Position numbers and translations under genes: made by a program
Notes under the pieces: generated by a model
Told to the model about the DNA's origin: nothing
Databases searched by the model: none
What the model saw: only the letters and a program-made list of their open reading frames with translations
Origin: JAGLQA01 sp023135565
Lineage (GTDB): Bacteria > Acidobacteriota > Aminicenantia > UBA2199
Direction: 5' to 3'
Assembly (NCBI GenBank): GCA_030639305.1
Contig: DAOWCY010000037.1
Span: forward strand, 1-43,733
Length of the DNA stretch: 43,733 nucleotides
In this document: positions 24,607-33,373 of the stretch, in pieces
How the letters are laid out: each line of letters starts with the position of its first letter
Numbering within the stretch: position 1 is the first letter of the stretch

Positions 24607-25917
24607 ATGATACGAAAATTAGGAAACTTTGAAATGGCCCAGGCCATGTCGAATGAGCATTACAGTTTTAATGCGGTGGTTATTTTGCGCATAGCCGGCG
24701 GCCCCGGTGAAAAAACGCTGCGGCTTCTTTTAGATTATTTGCAGCGGCGTCATCCGCTTTTAAGCGCCCATATTTTTGAAAAAAAAGGCTGGTATTACTT
24801 TCAAACCGAAGGAACGCCGCAAATACCTCTGAAAACAGTAAAACGCCGGGACGAAAACCATTGGCGGCAAATAGCGGAAGAGGAACTCGATACAAATTTC
24901 GACATTTTTACCGGACCGCTGTTCCGCCTAACTTACCTGACTGATCCAGGCGGCAAAAAAGAGAGCGAACTTATCTTTACTTTCCAGCACGCGGTGATCG
25001 ATGCTGCTTCGATAGGCGGTATCCTAAATGAAGCGCTCTCCTTGTGCGCGGAAATCGAGTCCGGCGTTTCTAAAGAAAAATTTAAAAAAGTGGAACCGCT
25101 ACCTTTCTTGCCTTCCATAGAGTCTTTTTTACCTCCCGCTTTCAAAAGACTGCGGCGTAAGTGGCGTCTTTTTTCCTTTATGCTGCGGCAGATGGGGGAT
25201 GAATTTTCTTACCGGTTGGGCACTAAGGGCAGCAGGAAAGCGCCGGTTCACCCGGCTGCAAAAAATAAAATCTTGCCTATGGAATTCTCGAAAGAGACAA
25301 GCGCCGCCCTGCAAAAACTCTGCCGTAAAAAAAGGGTAACCTTAACCAACCTGCTTACCGCAGCCATGCTGATGGCGGTGCACAAGCATATTTATGAAGG
25401 CCGGCCGCTTCCCCTGCGTCATGTTAATACTGCCGATTTGCGGCCTTATTTAGTGCCGCCTTTAGGCGTTAAACATGTGGGCAGTTATTTTGCCATGATG
25501 CGTTATACCGTAGGCATGAAAGAGACGCCGCAGGTCTGGGAACTGGCGCGGGAGTTAAATGATATCGCCTATCCTGCGCTCAAAAGGAGCGATAAGTTTT
25601 GCACCAACCTGTTGAGTTACCGGATGATGAGCATGATATTCCGCACTAAATCTTTTCGCATGGGCGCCACGGCGTTGAGTTATACCGGCCAGATTTTGCT
25701 GGAAAAGAATTATGGAAAAATAGAAGTGCTGGATATTCGTGCTTTTGTGTCGAACTTCGTGGTAGGGCCGGAGTATACGGCATTGGTGAATTTGTTCGAC
25801 GGGAAAATTAATTATAATATTCTTTATTTAGATGCCGACATGGAGCAAAAACAAGCCGGGGTGATTGCCGATGAGATTCGCGCTGTACTGAAATCAGCCG
25901 CTGAGGAGAAATCGTAA
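24607..25917 (+). CDS. Condensation-superfamily acyltransferase (PapA/alcohol acyltransferase-like)
   Basis: The 436-residue protein belongs to the condensation/chloramphenicol acetyltransferase superfamily. The catalytic motif is QHAVIDAAS, an HxxxD with His128 and Asp132. The N-terminal FEMAQAMSNEHYSFNAV and the RHPLL block are typical of stand-alone acyltransferases such as phthiocerol dimycocerosyl transferase. No clear DFGWG motif is seen. It would join an acyl group, perhaps carried by the adjacent acyl carrier protein, to an alcohol or amine acceptor. The start at 24607 lacks a strong ribosome site. The stop overlaps the carrier-protein ATG by one base. Confidence 0.78.
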   Translation: MIRKLGNFEMAQAMSNEHYSFNAVVILRIAGGPGEKTLRLLLDYLQRRHPLLSAHIFEKKGWYYFQTEGTPQIPLKTVKRRDENHWRQIAEEELDTNFDIFTGPLFRLTYLTDPGGKKESELIFTFQHAVIDAASIGGILNEALSLCAEIESGVSKEKFKKVEPLPFLPSIESFLPPAFKRLRRKWRLFSFMLRQMGDEFSYRLGTKGSRKAPVHPAAKNKILPMEFSKETSAALQKLCRKKRVTLTNLLTAAMLMAVHKHIYEGRPLPLRHVNTADLRPYLVPPLGVKHVGSYFAMMRYTVGMKETPQVWELARELNDIAYPALKRSDKFCTNLLSYRMMSMIFRTKSFRMGATALSYTGQILLEKNYGKIEVLDIRAFVSNFVVGPEYTALVNLFDGKINYNILYLDADMEQKQAGVIADEIRAVLKSAAEEKS

Positions 25918-26144
25918 TGGCCGTGACATTAGAAGATATAGAAGAATTGGTAAAATTGCAATTGGGACTGCGCCAGGTTTCGCCCGGTGACCGTTTTATG
26001 GAAGATTTAGGAGCAGAGTCGGCGGACTTGATGAATATTGTTGCCACTGCGGAAGACAGGTTTAAAATCGTTTTCGATGATGCCCAAATTGCCGGGGTAC
26101 GCACTGTAGAAGAGCTCTTTAATCTTATAATAAAAATAATTTAG
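25917..26144 (+). CDS. Acyl carrier protein
   Basis: A 75-residue PP-binding protein. Ser35 in LGAESADLMN is the expected phosphopantetheine attachment site, and the acidic helix ahead of it (LEDIEELVKLQLG) and the downstream EDRFKIVFDD helix are typical. It overlaps the acyltransferase stop as TAATG, so the two are translationally coupled. It is probably a dedicated carrier for the acyl-AMP ligase that follows, rather than the fatty-acid synthase AcpP, because the motif departs from the usual DSL. Confidence 0.85.
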   Translation: MAVTLEDIEELVKLQLGLRQVSPGDRFMEDLGAESADLMNIVATAEDRFKIVFDDAQIAGVRTVEELFNLIIKII

Positions 26145-26149
26145 AAACG

Positions 26150-26326
26150 CCTCCGGCGGCCCTGCCGGGGGCCAAACTTTTAAAAAAGTTTGAACAAAAC
26201 TTTTTATTAGCCCATCGTTTGGGCAAATTATAAAACGTTCGTAAAGGGCACAAACGTTTGCTAATTAGAAGTTTTTGGAAGTCCAGAAACCTTTTTTCAA
26301 AAAGGTTTTTGGCCGCCGGAGGCGCT
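26150..26326. repeat. Dispersed repeat, left flank of the acyl-AMP ligase
   Basis: About 175 bp. It contains an extra module with GCCCATCGTTTGGGC and two more AACGTT-type sites, ending CCTTTTTTCAAAAAGG and GCCGCCGGAGGC. It is close to identical over its first ~115 bp to 27928-28045, so the ligase gene is bracketed by direct repeats. The GGAGG at 26318-26322 is the ligase ribosome site. Confidence 0.85.
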
Positions 26327-27925
26327 TTGCAAAAAAACAAAACACTAATCGAAATGCTCGAACACCGCGCACAGGATAACCCTATCGGCACAGCCTTTAC
26401 TTTTGAAAATTCCCCCTGTACATTTAGCAACCTGTGGCGGCAAATCAACCGCTTCGCCGCTCTCCTGCTCGACCGGGGACTAAAACCCAAAAACTGCGTG
26501 TTGACAGTCATACCCAACAGCAGCGAGTTTTTTTATGTTTTTTATGGAGTGCAGCGGGCCGGAGGCATTGCCGTGCCGGTTTTCCCCGGTTCAGGAGTCG
26601 AACGCATTTTAAAAATAGCCCGCCTCTGCGATGCTGCGTTTATTTTTATCTCTAAAAGTTTTCCCGGCGACAAAGTCAGTGCACTAAAACAGGGAGCAAA
26701 AAAAAATAACTCAACCGTATTTTTTGTAGAAGAGAATTTTCCAGGTTCCGGGGAGAGCGTTTTCCCGCGCATCGTGCCGGAGGATGTCTCCTTTATCCAA
26801 TTTACCTCCGGCAGCACCGGCAATCCCAAAGGTGTACAGTTGACCCACCATAACCTGCTGACCAACATCGAACAGATGATAGCCGGTATGGAAATCACAA
26901 AAGAGGATTTCTTTGTCAGTTGGCTGCCGGTTTACCATGACATGGGCTTGATTTTGATGAGCATGGTGCCATTCTACCTGGGTGCCGGGCTGGCGCTGCT
27001 TCCCACCGGCCTGCTCCATATCAAAAATTGGCTGAAAGCCGTCAACGATCACAAAGCGACTTTTACCGCGGCCCCGGATTTTGCTTACCGGCTGTGCCTG
27101 CTTTATGTGCGAGACCCGGAGAACTACGATCTGTCGAGCCTGCGTGTGGCCTTGAATGCAGCCGAAACAGTTCGTTCTACGACAATTAGCCGGTTCGAAA
27201 AGAAATTTAATCTCGAAAATGTAATGCTGCCTGCTTATGGGCTGGCTGAAGCCACCGTCGGCGTATGCAGTTGGCCGCCGGGAAAAAAAGTAAAAGTCGA
27301 TGAGCGGGGTTTTGTCTCAGTAGGTACGCCTTTTCCCGCTGTCGAGATACAGGTGGTTCAAGATAACCGCCCGGCGGAACCCGGTGAAATCGGTGAAATC
27401 CTGGTGCGAAGCAAAGCCAATACCCGCGGCTATTATCGAAACCCGGAAGCTGCGAAAGAATTATTTGCCGGGGAAAACCTTATCAAAACCGGCGATTTAG
27501 GCTATGTGGATGAAGACGGCGATTATTTTATCGTTGGCAGGCAGAAGAATATTATCATCCAGGGAGGCTATAACATCTCGGCCCGGGAGATAGAAGAAAT
27601 GGTAGACGCTTTTCCTTTTGTGCGCCGTTCCGCTGCCGTGGGCATCGACCGGGGCCGGGCCGAAGGAGAGCAGGTTTATGTTTTTATCGAAGCGAAATTA
27701 AAAAAATCACAATTACAAAATAAAGATGAGTTAATGAACTTAACAGTAGAAATAGTACAAAAGTTTAACGAAACCTTCGGGTTCCGGCCCGGGCGGGTTT
27801 ATTTGGTTGAACCGCGAACGATTCCCATCACCGCCAACGGGAAAATCCAGTATCTTTTATTAAAAGAGCAATATCTTAACAAAACTTTAGAAAAAGAAGC
27901 CGCTCTCATTTTTCCCGATTATTGA
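26327..27925 (+). CDS. Fatty acyl-AMP ligase (FAAL-like adenylate-forming enzyme)
   Basis: About 532 residues from TTG 26327. The longer frame back to 26258 translates repeat sequence. The adenylation core shows FTSGSTGNPKG (P-loop), SWLPVYHDMGLI (a block characteristic of fatty acyl-AMP ligases), NAAETVR, YGLAEATVG, TGDLGYVDEDGDYFIVGRQKN and the late TANGKIQ lysine. FAALs activate fatty acids and hand them to a carrier protein, here most likely the ACP just upstream, for the condensation-type acyltransferase. The start codon is unusual but GGAGG lies 4 nt before it; ATG at the later LIEML position is an alternative. Confidence 0.85.
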   Translation: MQKNKTLIEMLEHRAQDNPIGTAFTFENSPCTFSNLWRQINRFAALLLDRGLKPKNCVLTVIPNSSEFFYVFYGVQRAGGIAVPVFPGSGVERILKIARLCDAAFIFISKSFPGDKVSALKQGAKKNNSTVFFVEENFPGSGESVFPRIVPEDVSFIQFTSGSTGNPKGVQLTHHNLLTNIEQMIAGMEITKEDFFVSWLPVYHDMGLILMSMVPFYLGAGLALLPTGLLHIKNWLKAVNDHKATFTAAPDFAYRLCLLYVRDPENYDLSSLRVALNAAETVRSTTISRFEKKFNLENVMLPAYGLAEATVGVCSWPPGKKVKVDERGFVSVGTPFPAVEIQVVQDNRPAEPGEIGEILVRSKANTRGYYRNPEAAKELFAGENLIKTGDLGYVDEDGDYFIVGRQKNIIIQGGYNISAREIEEMVDAFPFVRRSAAVGIDRGRAEGEQVYVFIEAKLKKSQLQNKDELMNLTVEIVQKFNETFGFRPGRVYLVEPRTIPITANGKIQYLLLKEQYLNKTLEKEAALIFPDY

Positions 27926-27927
27926 TT

Positions 27928-28105
27928 GCCTTCGGCGGCCCTGCCGGGGGCCAAACTTTTGTAAAAGTTTGAACAAAACTTTTGATTAGCCCAACGTTTG
28001 GGCAAATTCCAAAACGTTCATAAGGGGCACAAACGTTTGCTAAATAGAAGTTTTTGCGGAGCTTTTTTCAAAAAGCGACCCCCCGGAGGGCCGCCGGAGG
28101 CAAAA
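27928..28105. repeat. Dispersed repeat, right flank of the acyl-AMP ligase
   Basis: Same orientation and module order as 26150-26326, including GCCCAACGTTTGGGC and ACAAACGTTTGC, then AGCTTTTTTCAAAAAGC and CCCCCCGGAGGG, ending GCCGCCGGAGGC. Confidence 0.85.
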
Positions 28106-28164
28106 AAAAGGCCGGGGACTTGATTTTTCTTGAGTTTTATATTACCTTATATACGGAGTTAACA

Positions 28165-28386
28165 ATGTTGAATATACAAAATGACCCGGAAGTTTTAAAG
28201 AATAAAATTATTAGCGGTCTCAATAACCTGGACGCGGAAGAATTAAAGCAATTGTATCGAATGATTGCTAAAATCGCAGCCAGGAAAGCTGCCGGTTTTG
28301 CCGACAAAGATTGGGCAGTTAAAGGATTGTCAAGAGACCTTATAAATGAAGAGATCGGAAATTATAGACAGGCTGGCGGCAAGTAA
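28165..28386 (+). CDS. Antitoxin of a PIN-type toxin-antitoxin pair
   Basis: A 73-residue, mostly helical, charged protein directly ahead of and overlapping (TAATG) a PIN-domain toxin gene. The identification rests mainly on that position; no known antitoxin DNA-binding motif is clear. ATG 28165 is chosen because GGAG lies 7 nt upstream, while the longer frame to 28054 runs through repeat DNA. It would bind and block the PIN nuclease and probably repress its own operon. Confidence 0.6.
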   Translation: MLNIQNDPEVLKNKIISGLNNLDAEELKQLYRMIAKIAARKAAGFADKDWAVKGLSRDLINEEIGNYRQAGGK

Positions 28387-28790
28387 TGTTTTTGGTCGTT
28401 GATACGAACGTTATGGTTGAATCCATAACGAGGCGGAGCCCCTATCATAAAATATTCCAATCAATAGTCTATGAAACAAATTCACTCGTCATATCGAATG
28501 AAATTATGTTGGAATATTTTGAGATATTCGGTCGTGTTTATTCGGAAAGAACACTAAGAGAGATAACTATATTTTTCGAGTATTCGACAGCTATCATGAA
28601 AATCGAACCGCATTATAGATTCCGGTTGATTGGTGATGATGAAGATGATAATAAGTTTGTAGATTGCGCTATTTGTGGGAATTGTGATTTCCTGGTTACT
28701 TCGGATCATCATTTTAATATTTTGAAAAAGATTGATTTTCCTAAGGTAATGGTTATTTCACCCGAGCAGTTTATAAAGATGTACCTTTAA
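28386..28790 (+). CDS. PIN-domain ribonuclease toxin (COG1569 type)
   Basis: The 134-residue protein opens with VVDTNVMVES, whose Asp6 is the first acidic residue of the PIN active site. It continues with NEIMLEYFEI (conserved Glu), DDEDDNKFVDCA (acidic pair) and CDFLVTSDHHF (final Asp). PIN toxins are Mg2+-dependent RNases. Translation is coupled to the upstream antitoxin gene. All acidic residues look intact, so the toxin is probably active. The pair sits between two dispersed repeats. Confidence 0.82.
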   Translation: MFLVVDTNVMVESITRRSPYHKIFQSIVYETNSLVISNEIMLEYFEIFGRVYSERTLREITIFFEYSTAIMKIEPHYRFRLIGDDEDDNKFVDCAICGNCDFLVTSDHHFNILKKIDFPKVMVISPEQFIKMYL

Positions 28791-28862
28791 TCCGGGAAAG
28801 TAGGTTTACGAAAAAATTGGGCCAGGCAAGAGATATTGACGCCTGCACACCCAACCGCTTAG

Positions 28863-28996
28863 CCTTCGGCGGCCCTGCCGGAGGCCAAACTTTTAAAAAA
28901 GTTTGAACAAAACTTTTGATAATTGAGAATCAAAAGCGCTCACCCGCTGCCCTGCTGCGAAGCGGCTAAACGCCTCCCCGTGCGTACGGGGTTGAT
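28863..28996. repeat. Full-length dispersed repeat ahead of UbiB-like gene
   Basis: CTTCGGCGGCCCTGCCGG, AAACTTTTAAAAAAGTTTGA, ACAAAACTTTTG, GAGAATCAAAAGCGCTCACC, the CTGCGAAGCGGC module and CCCCGTGCGTACGGGGTTGA. The last bases form the -35 box of the next gene. Confidence 0.85.
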
Positions 28997-29021
28997 GTTT
29001 CGTTAATGTTCATGATATAAT
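28992..29021 (+). promoter_or_regulatory. Promoter with repeat-derived -35 box, leaderless start
   Basis: TTGATG at 28992-28997 (end of the repeat), 18-nt spacer, perfect TATAAT at 29016-29021, then ATG 29027 after 5 nt. Confidence 0.7.
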
Positions 29022-29026
29022 AAATT

Positions 29027-30856
29027 ATGGCTAAGAAGCACTCTGCTATCGACAAACTCATTCCTACCCGCCTGCTCGACCCCTCCGAACGCACCCCGGT
29101 TCCTGAAGCCAAAAAACGCTCCAAACGGTTCCGTTTCTTATATGTACTCCGGCAATCGACAGCCCTAATCGGCGGAAACGCCCTACTGCGGCTGCGCGGC
29201 CACAAAACCGCGGCAGCCCGCGAAGAACGAATCCTGGAATACCTGCAGCGCTTAGGAATGCTCTGGATCAGGGTGGCGCAAACCCTGATACTGCGCAGCT
29301 CAAAACTCTCCACTCCTTTCGGCCTGCGCCTCCTAGACCTGCGCGACCAGGGCGGCGCCTGCCCTTTTTCAAAAATCCGGGAAATCATTAGCAAAGAGTT
29401 GGGCAAAGACCTAAAAGATGTTTTCGACCGCTTCGATGAGTCGCCCTTCTCAGCTACTACCGTATCCCAGATTCACCGCGCCCGCCTGCGCAGCGAACAG
29501 GTGTGGGTGGCAGTCAAAGTACAGCAGTCCGGCGCGGAAGAAATTTTCGACCGCGACCTGGTCCTTTTTCGCCGCGTTATCGGTCTGATCAAGCTTTTTA
29601 ATATCCTGGAAGGCATGAGATGGGACGACCTCTGCCACGAACTTAACGATATCAAAATGCGGGAGATGAACTACCATTACGAAGTGGCCGCCTTAGACAC
29701 TTTAGGCAAAAACCTGACTGCCCAACCGGTACATGTGCCGCGCATCTTCCGGCAGTATTGCAGGAAACGGATACTGGTCATGAAATTTATCCGGGGGGCC
29801 TTGCTTTCCGACCTTATCGCCCTACAAAAAAAAGACCCGGAAAGAGTGACCGCCTGGCTGAAAGAGAACGATATCGACCTGCGTACCCTGGGCAGGCGGC
29901 TGTTTCATGCCATTTACCGGCAGGTATTCGAAAATAATTTTTTCCACGGCGACATGAATACCGGCAATATTATTTTACTGCGCCACAGCCGCGCCGCGGT
30001 AATCGAGTGCCGCAGCGCCGGTTCTTTAGAATCGGAAAGCCTGGAAAAACAGAGAGTCTTCCTGCGATCCCTGGCTGAGGGAGAGTATGTAACAGCAGCG
30101 GAAATATACTTCCTGTTAGCTACTCGCTTGCCCCGGGTCGATCTGAATATGGTCAAAGAGAGGTTGGTACGCATCTGGCGCGTCTGGGCTGCGCGGGTCT
30201 ACGTAGAGGATCTGCCCTATGAAAAAAAATCCCTGACCTATTTGACAGGCCAGGTGAACGGGGTGGTTCAAGACGCAAAATTCTCCCCCTTGTGGTCTTT
30301 TTCCAAACTGACCTGCACCTGGGCGCACTTAGACAACGCGCTGGCCGGACTCTCGCCCGGGCTTAATTACCTGGAAGAACTGTGCCTGTATTTCCACGAA
30401 GCGCTGATGCGGGAAACCGCCGATAATATCAGCCGCCTACCTTCCCGGCTGGCTTCATCCCTGGTTGCCATGCACGATATGCCCAAAAGATTGGACGAAT
30501 TTACCATGTTCAAGGAAGCGCTGATGCGGCGGCAGGCCCAGGTTGTACAGGGTTCCGCTTCCAAAATGGACGCTTTTATTGCCGCCTGTTTCGGTTTCAG
30601 TTCCTTCCTGGTCCTGATTCTCGGTATCTTTCTTTTTATGGTTTTTTTGATTCATCACCAGGGGGTGCACTTAGAACCCCTTTTAGGCCCGCAGTTATCC
30701 TGGGCCGCGGCGCGGGTGCCGCCTATGGGTCTCGGCCCCTGGTTGGGAGTGTTTGCTTTTTTTTCCCTGCTTTACGGTTTTTTCCGGGTACAAAAAACAC
30801 GTTTCGGACGCCGGGAGTTCGGCAGTCCCGCTAATAACACCACTATAGAAACATAA
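29027..30856 (+). CDS. ABC1/UbiB-family protein with degenerate kinase motifs
   Basis: A 609-residue UbiB (ABC1/ADCK) family protein with two C-terminal membrane helices (about 520-545 and 570-588). The family signature KxGQ is RVAQ here (82-85), and the Ala-rich nucleotide loop is FSATTVSQIH. Lys164 (VAVKVQQ) and Asp309 (HGDMNTGN) are kept, but the metal-binding DFG is replaced by ECR (327-329). It therefore looks like a pseudokinase or altered ATPase. UbiB proteins act on membrane isoprenoid quinone pathways. It lies 175 nt before a canonical paralogue, suggesting a duplicated pair that may form a heteromer. Confidence 0.8.
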   Translation: MAKKHSAIDKLIPTRLLDPSERTPVPEAKKRSKRFRFLYVLRQSTALIGGNALLRLRGHKTAAAREERILEYLQRLGMLWIRVAQTLILRSSKLSTPFGLRLLDLRDQGGACPFSKIREIISKELGKDLKDVFDRFDESPFSATTVSQIHRARLRSEQVWVAVKVQQSGAEEIFDRDLVLFRRVIGLIKLFNILEGMRWDDLCHELNDIKMREMNYHYEVAALDTLGKNLTAQPVHVPRIFRQYCRKRILVMKFIRGALLSDLIALQKKDPERVTAWLKENDIDLRTLGRRLFHAIYRQVFENNFFHGDMNTGNIILLRHSRAAVIECRSAGSLESESLEKQRVFLRSLAEGEYVTAAEIYFLLATRLPRVDLNMVKERLVRIWRVWAARVYVEDLPYEKKSLTYLTGQVNGVVQDAKFSPLWSFSKLTCTWAHLDNALAGLSPGLNYLEELCLYFHEALMRETADNISRLPSRLASSLVAMHDMPKRLDEFTMFKEALMRRQAQVVQGSASKMDAFIAACFGFSSFLVLILGIFLFMVFLIHHQGVHLEPLLGPQLSWAAARVPPMGLGPWLGVFAFFSLLYGFFRVQKTRFGRREFGSPANNTTIET

Positions 30857-30865
30857 TTACTGTGG

Positions 30866-31020
30866 GCTATTTTTACCACGAAGGACACGAAGGGGTGCGG
30901 CGCAGCCGGTGGCTGCAAGCAAACATACCCCGGTTCCTCGTTCCTCGGAACCACTCCTCTCAAGAGGGGAATGTGCTGGTGGACCTCTCAGAGAGCTATC
31001 GAGAATTCCCCCGCCGGAGG
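30866..31020. repeat. Degenerate repeat between the two UbiB-like genes
   Basis: It holds GGTTCCTCGTTCCTCGGAACC and CCTCTCAAGAGGGG hairpins and ends CCGCCGGAGG, which provides a GGAGG 11 nt before the second UbiB start. A CCCCTCTCAAGAGGGG hairpin also occurs near 4560. Confidence 0.6.
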
Positions 31021-31031
31021 CATCATTAAAA

Positions 31032-32807
31032 ATGCTAAATAAAAAATGGATTCCTACTATGCTGATCAGACCCGGCGAACGCCCGGCTGTCCCCATCGTC
31101 GAAAGTGTCGCAGTGCTCCGCCTGCGCCGTTTGCGGGGCAGTTTGCGATTGTTGGTACTAATATTGAAATTCCTCGGCCTCAAGATCATAAGAAGATTAG
31201 ACGCCGGAACCATGGGCCAATCGATCGGCGATTTCTGCCAGGAAATGGGCGTCCTGTGGGTCAAATTGGGCCAACTGCTTTCCATGCGCTCCGACCTTTT
31301 CCCGCCGGAACTCTGCTCCGCCCTGGCAAAACTCCAGGAACGGGCCGAAGGCTTTTCGCCCCGGCTGGCTAAAGAGATCATAGAGAGTGAGTTGGGCGGC
31401 CCGGTAAGCGAATTTTTCAGCGAATTCGAGGAAACGCCCTGGGCCGCGGCTTCTATTGCCCAGGTGCACCGGGCCCGTCTCAAAAAAGAGAAAATCTGGA
31501 CGGCGATTAAAGTGCGCCGGCCTGAAATCGACCGGGTATTTAACCTGGATATGGGGTTGATCCGCGGTCTTTTTCGTTTCATGGGCCGTTTTTCTATCAT
31601 GCCTTATATGCGCTGGGGGGACATGCTGTGGGAATTGGAACAAGTGTTTAACGAGGAATTGGACTACCGTTACGAGGTCTCCAACCAGGTGCGGCTGCGG
31701 AAGAGCCTAACCCGCCATAATATTTACGTACCGAAAGTATTCAAAAAATACTGCACCCGGCAGATATTGGTAATGGAGTTCGTCGAAGCGGTTTCCATGT
31801 CGGATTATCTCCAGGTGTTGAAAACCGACCCGGTGCGGGCCGAAAAATGGCTGAAAAAAAACAACATCGACGCCGAAGTTGCCGGCAGGAAGCTGCTTTA
31901 TTCTTATTACCGGCAGGTGCTGGAAGACAACCTGTTCCACGCCGACCTGCATCCGGGCAATATTTTCCTGCTGCGGGAAAACCACATCTCCCTGCTGGAT
32001 TTCGGTTCCGTGGGTTCCAATGAAGGCGATTTGCTGCGCAAATACAAGCTTTATTTAGAGGCCCTGAGCACCGGACAATATTCCAAAGCCATCGACGTTT
32101 TCCTGCTGATTATGCCCGACCTGCCCTCCACCAACCTGATGCCCATGAAAGAAGAATTGCAGCGCCGCCTGCACTCCTGGGGCAGCCGCTGCAAAGTAAG
32201 GGAATTATCCTATAACGAAAAATCGGCCAGTTCGATCTTTGATGAGATGGCGCGGGTGCTGGCCAAATACGGCGTTACTATTAATTGGGCTTTTTTCAAA
32301 GTGCTGCGTGGTTGGTTGACCATGGACACCTCGCTGCGGGAGTTGATACCCGGCTCTAACCTGATGCATCTGACGCAAATTTTTACCCGCAGCAGCCGCA
32401 AACGGAAATTCAAAAAAGTGATGCTGCAATTGCCGCAGGACATACTGCGGCTGCAAAACTTAGTGGATTTTCCGCGCGAGTCTGCTGAGAGAGCGATTTA
32501 CCGGGGTGCCATGGTGCGTCGATTAGCCCAGGTTTTCGAAGGAGCCACCACCCGGGTGTCCAGGCTGGCGGCGCTGGTTTTCGGCATGGGATCGGCTTTT
32601 TTTTTCTTTATCGGCGCCATTTTCGGTGTTACTTATCTTTTCCAGCACACGTCTGCTTTCAGGCTGCCGCAGGGTCATCTTATAAAGGATATTTTAGACA
32701 AAATCCCGGTTTTGGATGTGCAGGTCTGGTTTTTGCTGCTTACGACGGTGCTTTACGGATGCATTTCTTTGGCGCTGCTGGCGCGGCGGTTCAGGAAACA
32801 AGAATGA
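31032..32807 (+). CDS. ABC1/UbiB-family atypical kinase, canonical motifs
   Basis: 591 residues from ATG 31032; the frame back to 30909 is repeat-derived. All family hallmarks are present: KLGQ (78-81), AAASIAQVH (138-146), Lys160 in TAIKVRR, HADLHPGN (303-310) and LLDFGS (Asp323). Two membrane helices close the protein (about 525-548 and 562-585). It would act as an ATPase or kinase-like protein in membrane isoprenoid quinone biosynthesis; no ubi or men genes lie nearby. Its tandem partner has lost several of these motifs. The stop abuts the stop of the opposing gene with no gap. Confidence 0.87.
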   Translation: MLNKKWIPTMLIRPGERPAVPIVESVAVLRLRRLRGSLRLLVLILKFLGLKIIRRLDAGTMGQSIGDFCQEMGVLWVKLGQLLSMRSDLFPPELCSALAKLQERAEGFSPRLAKEIIESELGGPVSEFFSEFEETPWAAASIAQVHRARLKKEKIWTAIKVRRPEIDRVFNLDMGLIRGLFRFMGRFSIMPYMRWGDMLWELEQVFNEELDYRYEVSNQVRLRKSLTRHNIYVPKVFKKYCTRQILVMEFVEAVSMSDYLQVLKTDPVRAEKWLKKNNIDAEVAGRKLLYSYYRQVLEDNLFHADLHPGNIFLLRENHISLLDFGSVGSNEGDLLRKYKLYLEALSTGQYSKAIDVFLLIMPDLPSTNLMPMKEELQRRLHSWGSRCKVRELSYNEKSASSIFDEMARVLAKYGVTINWAFFKVLRGWLTMDTSLRELIPGSNLMHLTQIFTRSSRKRKFKKVMLQLPQDILRLQNLVDFPRESAERAIYRGAMVRRLAQVFEGATTRVSRLAALVFGMGSAFFFFIGAIFGVTYLFQHTSAFRLPQGHLIKDILDKIPVLDVQVWFLLLTTVLYGCISLALLARRFRKQE

Positions 32808-33188
32808 TCAATCTTCGTCTTCTTCGTCGTCTTTGGAGTAGCTTTCTTCGAATTTGTTGATTGCTTTTCTCTGGATTTCGATGGTTTTGCGCAGCACTCC
32901 GACTATGGCTGCCGGAATCTCGCCCAATTTCTCCTTGTCGGTATCGTCGGACAGGGAGGAGAGGGCATTGGCTGCCTCTTTCATCGCCTCAACAGACGCG
33001 TCCACCAGGCCTCTTATAAGTTTGCCCGATTCTTTAAAGAACCTGGTGTCTTTTTTGTTGTCGTCTTTTTTCTTTTTTTTCGATTTTTTGCTTTTAGTGT
33101 CTTCTTCCTGGAGTTTTTTTTCCAGCGTATCGATTCGCGCCATCAGGCGTTCGACAGTTTCCTGGTCGGTTTTTTCTTTTTCAGCCAT
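32808..33188 (-). CDS. Small charged coiled-coil protein
   Basis: A 126-residue, highly charged protein that I do not recognise. Residues 8-28 form a heptad-like helix (VERLMARIDTLEKKL), 33-46 are a lysine cluster (KSKKSKKKKKDD), 50-110 form an amphipathic helical region, and the tail is acidic (DDEEDED). Length and composition recall phasin-like or nucleoid-associated proteins, but that is only an analogy. GGGAGG lies 8 nt before ATG 33188. It converges exactly on the second UbiB gene. Confidence 0.7.
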   Translation of the reverse strand: MAEKEKTDQETVERLMARIDTLEKKLQEEDTKSKKSKKKKKDDNKKDTRFFKESGKLIRGLVDASVEAMKEAANALSSLSDDTDKEKLGEIPAAIVGVLRKTIEIQRKAINKFEESYSKDDEEDED

Positions 33189-33373
33189 GTTTCGACCTCC
33201 CGGTAATTTTTATTGCGCTTAGAAGAACAAGAAAGTTTGTTCGATCTATCATATAGAAATGATAATTGAAAGCGAAAGATATTTCAATAGAGAGAACGAT
33301 TTTTTTTGAAAAAAGGTTTGCCGGGTGGCGCCCGCAGCCTATAAGTCATCTGAAACATTGGTCTCATTTTAGA

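Noticed and set aside
28054..28164. Longer antitoxin N-terminus
   Set aside because: Those codons translate dispersed repeat DNA; ATG 28165 has a proper GGAG.
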